A DNA stretch of 64,000 bases. Origin: Mangifera indica. Taxonomy: Eukaryota > Streptophyta > Magnoliopsida > Sapindales > Anacardiaceae. Location: positions 1 to 64,000 of the forward strand of contig NW_025401193.1 in the NCBI RefSeq assembly GCF_011075055.1, written 5' to 3'. Each line of letters starts with the position of its first letter. Positions within the stretch are counted from its first letter, which is position 1. Positions 37,741 through 49,539 of this stretch are shown here, one piece after another. Position numbers and translations under genes: made by a program. Under the pieces are notes generated by a model, which was not told the origin of the DNA, did not search any database, and worked only from the letters and a program-made list of their open reading frames with translations.

Positions 37741-37817
37741 TAATCTCTTCTGGAAATTTAATATCATAATCTCTTGAGCAATGATTAATGCATAGAGCAC
37801 ACTGAAGAGGATAATAA
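37741..37817 (-). pseudogene. Duplicated fragment of the PDR-C terminal exon
   Basis: About 75 bases that repeat the 3' end of exon 24, with a period of 88 bases to the functional copy. They encode a diverged ...ILNFQKR tail. The fragment's own stop is changed from TAG to TTA, so its frame runs on for about 60 codons to 37558. It lies downstream of the functional stop (37828), so it is expected to be untranslated 3' UTR sequence. The same fragment lies beside PDR-D, so it predates the C/D duplication. Confidence 0.85.
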
Positions 37818-37827
37818 GGCAGAATAT

Positions 37828-40800
37828 CTATCTCTTCTGGAAATTTAACATCTTAATTCCTAGAGCAAAGGCAAATGCAAAAAGCACAGTGAAGACGATA
37901 ACACCAACAACAACAACTCCCAGAAAATCATGCTTATAACCAAAATAATCATCCAAAAATTGCTTCACTGTTTCACCGGTGTCAAGTTTATCCTCTATAT
38001 CTCCAAACTGTGATGCAACCAAACCGTATAACGTCCAAGAAATTGGGCACCCCCAGAAGTACCACCTCCACCATACTGGAATTCTCTGTGATCACACAAT
38101 TTCCAAAATAAAACTCAATTAATTGATCATTAGATATGCAATATTGTATGAGTTTAAGAATGTAACATTTGAATGAAGGCAGGAATTTGGCTTACAGTTC
38201 TTGGCACGATAAATCCGGAAAAGAGGCTCCATATTGAGTAAAGGGAGAAGGCGACCACAGCAGCGATGTGCTGGTTTGGTGTCATGGCGACAGCCATCAT
38301 GCCATAGAAGGTGAAGTACATTAAACAAAGGAACATGTGGAAAAAATACCAAAAGAATTTGCCTGCATCCCAGTCAAATTGGATCATTGCATAGACTATA
38401 ATGCCATAGACTACACACTGAGCAAATATATAAGGAATCTCAACCACAACCTGGATGAAGAGACAAAAAAAATTTTAAACTCCAATGTGAAATTGACAAA
38501 GAGTTCTATATGTAAATATCAAGGATGTAACATGGGAAAAATACTTACTTGTGCAAAGGCATAAGACATTGCCGAATACATTCCAGCTGCTTTTTCTCTG
38601 TAAAATACTGTCCTTTCAACAGACACTATTGGCTGCACAGCTGTGGCATTTTGTACACCAAGGAAGAGAACAGCCGCATAGATGGAACCCATTGCATTAA
38701 ACAGATCTTGTCGTTTGCTCCTAGATATCATTTAAAATGTTTAGATTAAAAGGCAGAGGAAACCATATTTCTCAAAATTGTGTTTGAATGTAATGTGTTG
38801 ATATTCTAGTGGCAACTTGTAACTCACGTTTTGGTGCCCATGTCCCAAAACATTGTCCCAAATGTCAAAGCTATGAAGAAAGTGAATAGAAATCGGACGG
38901 CAGTGTAAGATGTGTTCCGCCAGTATGACCAACGTTGTTTCCATAAGCAAGCCAAACATTGGGTGAAAAAAGATTGGGAGTATCGAGTAGGGAAATACAG
39001 GTCCTTTGAACCTGGAGCAGGCCTGCTTAAATCCCTAATGAGTGATTTGTTTCTCCTGAAACACAATGACAAAAAAATCAGCTATGAAATTAAGCCAATA
39101 ACAGTAGAAAACAGTTATGTTTTGGGAGAATGGTGATGTATGGTGGTTTATTAACATGAACTTACTGATATAGTTCTGAGATTTTGAAAATTTCAGCAAA
39201 ATCAACCCCCAAAGCTATTTCTTGTGATTCAGTGGTGACTTCTAGCATCCAAGCAGCTGGATTGTGACCATCTTTAATCTTAGGAACTCCTTGAATTCCC
39301 TACAGAATAGGAATGCACTTGCCTTAAGTTTCATAATGTATTCTGAAGTTAAATTTCATTCTCTGTAATTTGTTAATGTTCAAACCTCGAAATACTTTAT
39401 AAGAAGACTAGAGTGGCGACCCAACGGCCCAGCATATATGGCTTGTCCTCCCCGCTTCAGTAGAAATAGCTGCAGTGCAGTGTTTAAATTAGTATCATGC
39501 TTGCAGAAACAAAATCTGAGCCTCCTATATTGAGATTTCTCACCTCATCAAAGGCTTCGAATATGTCAATGCTTGGCTGATGAATGGTGCACACCACCGT
39601 TCTTCCTGTGTCCACTGTGTTCCTGACTGTTCTCATAACAATGGCAGCAGCTCGTGCGTCTAGACCTGAAGTTGGTTCATCCATAAATATGATTGAAGGG
39701 TTTGCCACAAGCTCAACTGCTATGGTAAGCCTCTTGCGCTGCTCAGTTGACAGACCGTTGATACCAGGCAAACCAACTAGTCCTTGTCTCAATGTATTTA
39801 ATTCCACAAGCTCCATGACTTCCTCAATGAACATCTGCAAACCACAGGTAAACGTAAATTTATACAATGTATACAACATTAACTGCTTCAATCAGACTCA
39901 GTTTGTTTGAACTTAACTAGAACAAAGAGAAAAAATGAAATGCACCTGAAACACTGAGGTTTTCCTTACCCACCTTTCTAGTTTCGGAGTCGACTTCAGG
40001 GGGCAATCGGAGCCAGGCTGAGTAGACCAAAGATTCATGAACTGTTACATAAGGAGAGTGGATATCATTTTGCTCACAGTATCCTGAAATACGAGCAAAT
40101 GTCTCTTGCTTCTTTGGGTACCCAGAAATTGTGATTGTCCCCTCAATGTATCCGCCAGTTTTCCTACCAGCCAATACATCCATCAGAGTGGTTTTACCAG
40201 CACCACTAACACCCATCAAAGCTGTTAGAACACCAGGTCTGAAAGCACCACTCAAACCATTCAGAAGCAGTAATTTGTCTTCTACAAGCCCTTGAAATGT
40301 CATTTCCTGCATAGTTTCATTAAAATCAATAGCCATCTAGTCTGGACTAAATTGTATTGCAACCATATACCATCTCAACATTTGGATATATGGAAAATTT
40401 GAAAAACTAAAGATTACCTTCGGCATGTCAACCGAGTATGAGATTTCATCAAATGTTATGGAATGCGGTTGAAATGGAAGAACCATTCCTTTTTTCTTCT
40501 GATGATCTGACTGTTCAGTTGTCTCTGTGATTGATACATAATTATAATTAAAATCTAAGTAAGAAAAATGATTTATGTACTAAATAACAGCAACATTACA
40601 AATGAAATTAATCACCTGAGTGAGGGCTATGACTAAAGCTACTTGCATTGGTCGTTAACTGAATGGCTCCTCCACTTCTGTTATCATGTTCATTACTTTC
40701 AGATTCCACTGGCAAAACAGCCTGAGGCTTACCGAATGCTGTGCATATTTTGCCCAAATTAGAACACTGTCTCTATCTTTTCAAAAGGAATCAAAGTGAA

Positions 40801-43800
40801 AATAGCAAAGATACTCACGGTTGAGAAAAGTGAGAGCCAAAGTGTAGCCGAAATTGAACAGCAGCGTAAAACCAAGCAAAGCCCCTGCTCCTATCCAATA
40901 CCAATATGAATATGGGAAGAACCCTCGAGACTTCATAACTGCAACTCCAAGTGGCTCCGTTGAATATGTTGGCACAATCTTCAGAATACAAAAAAATTTC
41001 AGGAATCATAAGATTATCAGATGACAAATGCTGAAACGCCCACAGGTCATTCTTGACATTACCTTTTTCCAGCCATGTCCAAGAAACTCATTCACGACCA
41101 GTGCGTTTTGCGCATACATCAAAGGCGAACACCAATAAGCCCATATCCACCAGTCCTTAACATCCTCTGTTTTATCAAACAAGAAAACAGAAAAAAGGGA
41201 AATTTTACATAAAGATTCGAGAAAGATTTGGCATCTTTCAAATATATATGTGTTCTTCTCTTACTTCGTGAAATAATGAAGCCACCCAATGCAACAAGCA
41301 ACAGCAATGAATATGAACCGTATGTATTAGCAATGACCATGGTCCTGCCTGCTGCTGCAATGAGTCGGAACAATCCAGAAGCCATTTGGTTTAGAAATAC
41401 AAGCAAGATGAATTGCTTTGCAAACCTGCAACAAGTAGAACACCTTAAAACAGTTGAATTTATAGAGCAAATGTGTAGGGCCCAATTTTTTCTTCCAAGC
41501 CAAATTTTTTAATTTCTTTATTTTGTTACCTTCCAACATTGGGTTCAAATCCTATTACATAATAGGTTATGAATGCCCAAACAGCCGCCTCTACAAATGC
41601 GACTGGTATCTTGAGAATCCATGTTGGAAGTGCATACGCCCATGAAGGATAGAATCGGAGATCTCTTTGCTTGTAAAAAACAGGAAGCTTTACTATAGTC
41701 ATGGAAATCTCTGACATTCCATTAAACATAATCATCATAGCCGCGAAGAAAAGGGCACCAGTGTAAATTATTCCATCTACATCTGTATCTCTGTGCATCT
41801 TGGTTCGGAAGAACAATGTCATAGCAACACATGCCATTACCGAAAGCTAGTTGCAGGGAAAAAAATCAGTATTAATTTTTATCACATAAATGAAAGACTA
41901 CAATAAAAAATCAAATAGTAATGCCCACTTGACCAAGCTTGAAGTAGTAAACAAATGAGTTCCTCTTCATCAGCAAAAATTCTCTAGAGAAGCAAGCTTT
42001 AAACAATTCCATCTTGTTGACACCATATGCTTTGGTAGTCAAAGCTGCAGGGTGGCTCTTCCTCTTATCAAATGGAGTTCCAAGGTCATCACCAAGTTTC
42101 CGACCCACATGGAATGATTGAAATGCATCAGAGAATTCCTTTACTGTTATAAACCTGTAAGGCTCATCTTTACTTGTCCAATACTGCTGCTGATCTTTCC
42201 TTGATGTCACCTGAAATCCTTTAATATTAATGAAGATCCAATATGACACTTTACATGTCCAGTTGTATATAAATAAAGGAAACAAACACTTAAAAAGACC
42301 CCCGTTAGCACATACTTCTTGTAAGAAGTCAGCTACGCCTTTCCTTTCTGGACATTTGAACCCTATGGATTCGAAAAACTCCAGAACATGTTCACGAGGA
42401 CCCTGGTAGACAATTTGACCTTCAGATAGAACGATAATGTCATCGAAGAGATCATATGTCTCTGGTGCTGGCTGGAGGAGAGAGATCAAAGCTGTTCCAT
42501 CAATGATGTGAATGATTTGCCTTATACAATTCACAATTTGGAAAGTTGTTGAACTGTCCAAACCAGTAGATATCTCATCCATGAACAGAGCATTAGCTGG
42601 TCCGACAAGCATTTCACCTACCATTAAAGAACCAAAAATTTTTATATGCTTTAATTGAAATGGACAGAAAATTGTTATGTGTGTATTCAATTTAAATGAA
42701 TTAAGAAATTGTAGGGATCACCAGTTGTAACCCGTTTCTTTTGTCCTCCTGAGATGCCTCTAACCATTTCATCACCCACCAAGGTATCAGCACAGACTTC
42801 CAGTCCTAAAATCTGTAAATTTAAGAGGGAAAGCAATTATACTAGTGAAATTCACTTGTTCTTGAGTGATCATAATCCAAATTGTAATTACCTTTAGAAT
42901 ATAATCAGTAACCACACTAGCTTCTTCGCCAGGAGTTACTGCAGCCTGTGACATTAAAATTGACCAAGAAAAATATTTACTCAATCACCTTGAGTGCAAC
43001 TAACTAAGCACAAAATATCAAGACTTATTCAGGTAATTAGTCTACATAGAAGGATTGAATTGATCCCCAATTTTAATGAACACCTGAATCAGGAATAACT
43101 TCGAACCAAAAACCCACATATATTATCTGAAACAAATTTCAGATTCTCTCACCTTCATGAAGACATCAATATCAGGGTCAGGCTTAATATTTGCTGCTTT
43201 TTCTCTTCTGGACAACTCGGACAACATATCTTTCATATTCACAGAAGCAGTAATCAGTTATGCTAAAACTAATTAAAAACCATCAAAGTTGGAAAGAAGA
43301 AATTAATCCATCAACTAACCGTAACGGGTTCCGACCCCCTGGAATCTTGCAGAGAAGGCCAAGGTTTCCCTCACAGTCATTTCTCCGATATGCACATCAT
43401 GTTGACCAATATAAGCAGCAGTTCTCTGGGGGACAAACTCATCCATCTCGTGCCCATTATATGTCACTCTACCAGAACTCTTCAGGGGACAATTCACTTC
43501 TCAAATTAGAAATATTAACCATATAGTCAACATATGAAAAAAAATCTTTGATTACCATAAAAATTCACCTGTAGACTGGAATCAAGCTTCCCAGCCAAAG
43601 CTAACAGTAGGGTTGTCTTTCCGGAGGCTGGAGGGCCCAAAAGCAATGTCATTCTGCAACAAAGAAGTTTACAAAATGAGAAATGGGTTCGCAAATATTC
43701 CAAAATAGTATAATTCTGCTCTGTGTACTCACCTTCCTGGCCTAATAATTCCACTGACATCCTTAAGAATTTGCAAATGTTTCTTTCTGCTTTTAAGAAT

Positions 43801-44469
43801 ATTTGCTGAAGTCAAGAAATCCTTCAAACCAATTCACAAAGAAAGTGAAATTTCAGTGAAAACTTAACTAGAAAAAAGATAGATAAATAATTCTATAATA
43901 TTAATGATTCATATAATATCTCTAGCCTTTTACCTCAATTACGTTGTAAAAGAAGTTAATGAATGAAGGCAAAGCTCTACTTCCCACATATGTTTCTCCC
44001 TCCACGTTCACATGCTCAAATCGAACCTCAATTTTCGGAAGCTCAATTCCAACTCTGAATAGAACAAAGAAAATCAATACTAAATTCTTTATAAAGAAAA
44101 ATCACAAAGATTTAATGAACAAGGAGAAAATTCTTGCCTATCGATGCGGTCCTTAAGCTTCAGGAGGAACTTCTCGTTATCAGTTTCAGCAACTTTCACC
44201 AACCTTTCAATCAACTGCTGCTTTTCACGAAATCCAAGATTGTGAATATCGACTTCACTAGGACCAACTCCTGGAGTTGTCAGTATGCCTTTTCTCAAAC
44301 GATCAAAAGTTGGCAATTTCTCTAGTGCAGCCCACTTTAAGGCCTCTTCATCATCTTCTCCCCTTGAAGACCTCGAAAACACGTCCAGGGTGTTGCCGTT
44401 TCTCCAGAACGAATTACTTCCTCCTCCACGTAAACTACTTCCCGCTCTGTAAATATCCCCCATGTCCAT
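37828..44469 (-). CDS. PDR1-like: PDR-C: full-size ABCG/PDR transporter, 24 exons
   Basis: Predicted 1439-residue ABCG exporter with an intact frame. Exons: 44469-44138, 44054-43934, 43821-43733, 43653-43569, 43479-43320, 43229-43153, 42945-42892, 42812-42722, 42617-42316, 42210-41929, 41846-41530, 41425-41265, 41166-41063, 40978-40819, 40738-40616, 40524-40418, 40306-39974, 39834-39544, 39469-39386, 39299-39166, 39055-38828, 38720-38549, 38450-38196, 38085-37828. Intron 1 begins GC instead of GT (AG|GCAAGA). NBD1 Walker A 187-195, signature near 326-333, Walker B 346-351; NBD2 Walker A 887-895, LSTEQRKR near 994-1001, Walker B near 1014-1019, H-loop His near 1051. The PDR motif reads [11 protein letters not shown] (residues 1102-1112), so Tyr-to-His and Thr-to-Ala changes separate it from copies A, B and D. 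Two hydrophobic domains come from exons 10-14 and 21-24. It is closest to PDR-D. Confidence 0.95.
44136..44137 (-). other. GC splice donor of PDR-C intron 1
   Basis: At the exon 1/intron 1 border the minus strand reads AG|GCAAGA, while PDR-A, B and D have GT at the same junction. The next nearby GT would not preserve the aligned Arg codon. GC-AG introns are a known minor class of U2 introns and usually have this strong consensus around the donor. Confidence 0.85.
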
Positions 44470-44528
44470 TGTTGAACCTCTCAGCCCTCAACAATTTTGA
44501 ACCTCGTCTCTTCTTCTTCTCCTTCTTT

Positions 44529-44585
44529 TTAATCCAATAAGAAAATCAACCGAAGAACCGAAGTGGGTTGCTCTTTGCAAAACAT
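44529..44585 (-). other. Upstream ORF in the PDR-C leader, 18 codons
   Basis: The first ATG after the putative TATA box opens an 18-codon frame that ends at TAA (44529-44531), before the main ATG at 44469. Its first residues resemble the PDR-B upstream ORF. In PDR-D the corresponding ATG is changed to ACG. A regulatory effect is inference. Confidence 0.5.
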
Positions 44586-44599
44586 CACAATGCAAAAAT

Positions 44600-44740
44600 C
44601 TTATTGCATGCAAGGTTTTTGTGACGATCTCTTTATAAAGTAGCATCACCGTTCAAAATGTGAACTGAGATGTGAATAAACAACGGGCGCGGTAATATAA
44701 AGAACCGAATCTCCATGGCCTGATTGGCCAGCTGACTGTT
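44600..44740 (-). promoter_or_regulatory. PDR-C core promoter block with TATA candidate
   Basis: TTTATAAA at 44632-44639 sits in the same conserved context as in PDR-B, with TGACG at 44622-44626 and a gcatgcaa word. The conserved block ends at the ccatggcctgattggccagc segment near 44738. Confidence 0.55.
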
Positions 44741-45010
44741 TTTATTTTGTAATTTGTTTATATTTCAAATTCTCTACGCTCTCGGTAAAATCCAACCTAT
44801 TTTCTAGGCATCTCATCAAAGTAGGGTCTTCCAGAAGATAATCACTTTCGTAAACACTATTTATATTTTTTCAGAACAAATTCTTAAAGTTACCAATAAA
44901 TAACTACAGAGAGTAGAGCAAACCATCTTGAAAAAACCCTTTTATGTTCGATCCACACACACTCTCGTAAATATTTACTGTTAAAGGTAACAAAATTTTA
45001 TTACTAATTT

Positions 45011-45776
45011 TAGGAGAGAAAACTATTTTTCACCCATACTACATTAAATTACCAAGTTTTCACGCTTGACGTTGAAATGACATTTTCCCCACATGTTGTC
45101 AAACAATGTTAGTGAAATTACTTAAATTTTAGGATAAACACATTAAAAAGACAAAAACACCCCTCATAAATTTCAATATATATTAAATATATTTTTATCC
45201 CTATTTTATTAAAAAAAAATTATTTTATAACCTAAAACATTCGCCAACGACAATTGAAATTGCATTGGATTACTGTTATCCCAATTGGAAGTACAATATC
45301 AAAATGGTATGGCTCTAGTCAAACTCACACATGAATAGTGTGATTCAATCGAAATTGTACTAATATATTACAAATCAAATTGGAATCACACCTATATATT
45401 GCAATTTTGACGAAATCACACCATACTGGTGCAAATATGATGTGATTCTAATTTTAATTTCAATTATAATAGGCGAGATTTTAGATTTGAGATTGGTTGG
45501 AGTTAAGGTTAAAGTTTTATTTTTTTTCCAATTGAATATAAAAGTCTAAATAATAGAAGTTAGTGGAAGAAATAATTTGTTTGTAGTGAAGAGCTAAAGG
45601 TATGTTAATCCAATAATATTTATATATTTTACTAATTGATGTATATATCCTTCAATTATTAAAAATAATACGTGTCTGTATTTTAACGGAATGTGAAAAA
45701 AATATTATTTTCCGACTTCAAAGATAAGAATTTATCATTTTGATATTGTTCGGACGGAAAATAGTTGTTCTCCCAT
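45011..45776. mobile_element. Candidate non-autonomous DNA element
   Basis: The left edge reads ggagagaaaactatttttc and the right edge reads gaaaatagttgttctccc, an imperfect inverted pair of about 18 bases. Just inside are matching acattttcc / ggaatgtgaa blocks. The interior is non-coding and has three repeats of gtgattc / aatcaca words. No clear target duplication was identified. Confidence 0.4.
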
Positions 45777-46873
45777 GATTTTAGTATTTTTGCAAATAAA
45801 ACCAAAAGTTTGCACTATTTATATCACATCTTTATCATATTTATAATGTCCCCACATAGATGCGGTGCATAAACTTACCTAAAATACAATTTTACTAAAG
45901 ATTATAAAAAATAATAAATTATTATAAAGTTGTTAGAGTCATTTTCCCGAATACAATATGATAAAGTAAGAATCCAAAACTACATTATTGTTTCATACTT
46001 TGTAGAAATCATAATGATAAATTAATATCCAAATCAAGTGTTTCTTAACAAAAGCATTGATTCCATTCCGATGGAGGCTTTTGTAAAGAAAAAGATGTCA
46101 TTTGGTGCAATAATGCATCTTAATCACTTATTTAATTGAATAAAACGACATTTTAACCTCCATGTTTGGTTTAATCAAATCTAAAACAAATCATCCTTGT
46201 TTTTACCTAATTACTGCAGTAAAAATATATAAAGATAATTTTTCATTCTGTATATACTGATTTTTTCTTATTCTGTTGGACTAAGATGGTGACCTTATAA
46301 ACTCAAATGTTATCAAATAAATAGAACATGCTTTTTTTTTTTTTTTCCTGACAAGAACCCTTCTCGAATTAGATTGTTTATCAGAGTTGAATTAATCAGT
46401 ATTAACAAATAAAATTTTGTGTTCAGTAATTGATCTTATAATTATTATTAAAAAAAAAAAAACTTATTCATTGTATTAGAGATTTTACTACCTCTCTTTC
46501 TTGGACGAGAAACTAAAAAAAGATTAATGAAATATGTTAGATACACAAATAAATACATATTTCATATGTATTTATCATATGATTGAATTATTTTGAATTA
46601 CAATAAAAGTATATATACCCTACTTTGAATACAAAAATATGTATAAACTTATATGTGTTATTACATAATTAGATGATTTTAAATTAAAGACAAAATGATA
46701 CCGAATTATGTGATAATGCATGGAAGTATATATACAATTATATATTTAAAGTTGATACATATAATATTACTGTTTGAATTAAAAATAAAGTAACACTTAA
46801 TCATATGATAACATAAATAAGTATATATTTATTTGTGTATCTAAATTGGATATAAATAGTACTACTCAGAATT

Positions 46874-47362
46874 TCAACATAATCTAGAATCGATGGATGC
46901 ACCAATTGAACTCTTCCTTTGACGAGGACTTGAAAGGATTGATGAAAATGTCCACACTGGAAGCCCCGTTTTAAATGTTGAAATTTCCAAGTAGTCGTCG
47001 AGATCAGGTTCTAGAATGTCATGCTGAGATCCGAATGCAGACATTATTAGACTCAACAATTGAAGGGGAAGAGTCACAAAAAAAATATACAAAAACCATC
47101 AACAGTTAATGGATACAGACAGACCGGAGGACGGGGATGAGTCAAAAAAAGGAATTAAAAAACCATCAACAGTTGGAAAAGAATAGTCATTGGGAGCATA
47201 ACTCATTTGTTTTGTGTGAAATAATTGGTTTTGATTAAAACATGGAAAACCTTGTTCAAAAACAATGTTAGCTCGTCCGCCATAAAATAGTGATTCATAT
47301 TTTAAAACAAAAGCTATACTTTTGAAACTTAGATGAATCATAAATATTAAAATGCAACTCAA
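46874..47362 (-). pseudogene. Unrecognised coding-like fragment
   Basis: Two consecutive minus-strand frames (87 and 72 codons) separated by a stop have a composition more protein-like than their surroundings. Examples are ...FNQNQLFHTKQMSYAPNDY... and ...HDILEPDLDDYLEIS.... I do not recognise the family. They could be remnants of a plant gene carried by a transposon, or chance. No start, splice or promoter context supports a live gene. Confidence 0.25.
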
Positions 47363-48237
47363 TTTGATTCTGCCATATTTTCTTATAATGTTACATTAAT
47401 TATATTTTAAGTTTCAACAATGGTGGGTTCTTATGTAAGCTAGAGATTTCATGTGATTTGGATTCTGGGAAGAGCATGAAATTTGAGTTTAGAGGTCAAA
47501 TATAATGAGATATTAAATTAAATGTCCTAACATGTACAAAATTAAGCAAAAATGTCCCAATAACACAAAATGACTGAACTACCCTCATATATATTTACTT
47601 AAAAGCACGCGAGATTCAAAATGAAAGCATTGTTGCATTTCGTTTTGAATCTCGAGATACATGTGTTGTATTTTCTTTGTCACAAAGCATGATTTTTTTG
47701 GCAAGTTTTTCTAGGTTTTTGGCAACTGAAATGAGCATCAAGGTTAGTATATCATTCTTCATCAACTTTCAACCATTTTGATGTTGATAATTTATTGATT
47801 GGATGAAGATTTTTCACATTTTAGAGTTAGGGTTTTTGATATGAACAATGAATTTTTTGAGTCAATTCTTATGTGTTTTGAATTAATTTCTTCAGGGGTT
47901 TTATGTTAGAATAGACATAAATTTGTTTGATGTTGAAATGAGAGTCGGAAAATGCAATTTGGGTCAGAAAATTTGACCTTGTGTGTTGGTGAGGTTGTCT
48001 TGCGATGAATTTATCCACCTCGCATATTGTGAGTTGGATAAATCCATGACGAGGTTGTTGGGCATTTCACGATAAAGAGGAGAAAAGGATTTTTTAGATA
48101 GTATATACCCTTATGATAACTCATGATAGGAAGGAAATGTGATTTGTTAAATAGTGATTCCTTGTGATATTTCGCTATTGAGGGTGGGGGAGAATTGTTG
48201 TTTTTTTAAACAATATCATCTTGTGATAACTTGTGAT

Positions 48238-48430
48238 AAGGGGCAAATTGTAATTTTTTATGTTTAGGCAGGCATATTGTAATTTTATAGGTTTAGGGGT
48301 GGCAAATTAAAATTTTTAGGGTTAGGGGGCATATTGAATTATGAGGTTTAGGGGGGCAAATTAAAATTATTATGGTTTAGAGGGTGCAAATTGAAATTTG
48401 TTAGGATTAAGGAGGCAAATAAAACCTTTT
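48238..48430. repeat. Minisatellite with TTTAGGG-like words
   Basis: About six imperfect units of roughly 30-33 bases, each a ggggcaaattgaaatttt-like start followed by a (g)gtttagg(g) end. The plant telomere heptamer TTTAGGG and close variants recur at the unit ends. Units vary in length, so this is an old array. Confidence 0.75.
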
Positions 48431-48446
48431 CTATCGTAGGGATTTT

Positions 48447-48720
48447 CAAAGTGTAATTTTCAAATTTTCAATCTTTTTTTTTCCAAATTATTGTGATACT
48501 TGATAAATTTTACATATTTAGGGAATATGTACATTTCATATTAAGGTTTTTCGACGTATAATTTTCAAATTTCTAGTCAATTTTTTTGAATTATTTCGAT
48601 AATTAATAAATTTTACATATTTAGAGGATATGTACATTTCACACTAAAATTTTTTTATGTGCAGATTTCAAATTTCCAATCTTTTCTTTTGAATTATTGT
48701 GATATTATTATGAAAATTGT
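48447..48720. repeat. Tandem repeat, unit about 104 bp, about 2.5 copies
   Basis: Repeated order of words: gt(g/a)taattttcaaatt, gaattatt..gat, aataaattttacatatttag, atatgtacatttca. Starts are near 48451, 48556 and 48659. The third copy is incomplete. Confidence 0.75.
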
Positions 48721-49089
48721 TGTGATAATAGTTTTTTTTTTTATTGTTTGACAAAAAGACTAGAAAAAAAAGAAAACGTGAGAACCAAAAAGGGGAATTG
48801 AGATGGCCCGATGAGACTCTACACTTGCCGACAGAGATAACAGTTCGAGTAAAATGAAAACCAATAGCCCTGATTGCGTCTATATTAACCAGGAGGTAGT
48901 GGAAAATTTTTGAGAAAACTTGTTTTGGATATTTTATATATTTTAGAGACATGAGATTCAACACAATTTTGGTTCACTCATTCATATTAAGAGATGTTAT
49001 AAGACGTGACATGAGAAACCATTCTTCAATGTTAGAGACACCATTCTTTAAGAATAATAAACCTTTTCCAGGAGCACCTTTCAAGAATA

Positions 49090-49505
49090 GTTGGATTTGA
49101 AGTGAGTTTGTTCGGGCTCGAAATGAGTTTTGCTCGAACGAGCCCGAGTATCAACGTGAGTATGAATTTTAAGTAAAAAAATGAATATGAGCCCGAATCC
49201 AAACACCAGTTAAGCGAGCTGAGCTCGGCTCAAGAGTCGCTCACTCAAATGAAAAAATATTTAACTTAGAACAAACAACACCATTTATTTCTTGAAAAAC
49301 AAGCCTAAAACTGAGCTACCAACCCTAAAATGCGAGCCCAAAGTGAACCCGAGCCCAAACACTAAAATTATGAAACGAGCCGAATACGAACATGTGTTTA
49401 GCGAGCTCGACGAGCCGAGCCTGATCCCGAGCTTGGGTTCACTGAAAAAGAGTTGAAAATGAGTTGGGCCCTATTTGGGCTTGGCTCAACTCGTATCCAG
49501 CCCTA
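49090..49505. mobile_element. gagctcg-rich inverted-repeat element
   Basis: The left edge (gttggatttgaagtgagttt) is an imperfect inverted copy of the right edge (ggctcaactcgtatccagcc). The inside is dense in gagcccgag / cgagctcg words. Non-coding. It directly abuts the copia relic. Similar words occur at 2.1-2.4 kb and 63.74-64.0 kb. Confidence 0.5.
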
Positions 49506-49539
49506 CTTTCAAGTATCTTAGGATTCAATATACAACATC

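Larger units (their letters stand above)
37070..44740. repeat. Segmental duplication unit 1 (PDR-C block)
   Basis: The whole block matches 52072-59940 in order: a 3' flank starting cgataaatttaa, the terminal-exon fragment, the 24-exon gene with all introns, and a promoter ending ggccagctgac. Outside these limits the two loci lose similarity. The unit is about 7.7 kb. Confidence 0.85.
44741..49089. other. Gene-free interval upstream of PDR-C
   Basis: No full gene. It contains a candidate inverted-repeat element (45011-45776), AT-rich MITE-like copies (about 46530-46865), a weak coding-like fragment (46874-47362), a minisatellite with TTTAGGG-like words (48238-48430) and a 104-bp tandem repeat (48447-48720). 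The stretch 47500-48240 has long T/G-biased runs and no usable frame. Confidence 0.45.

Noticed and set aside
37558..37800. A separate small gene ending downstream of PDR-C
   Set aside because: Its N-terminal part is the duplicated end of exon 24 and the rest is 3' flank. It has no own ATG context, and the aligned region beside PDR-D does not keep the frame.
46874..47092. A confident transcription-factor gene fragment
   Set aside because: The residues look protein-like, but I could not match them to a named family from sequence alone, so no function is assigned.
48238..48430. An interstitial telomere marking a chromosome fusion
   Set aside because: The heptamers are not in uninterrupted tandem. 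They are part of longer, variable units.
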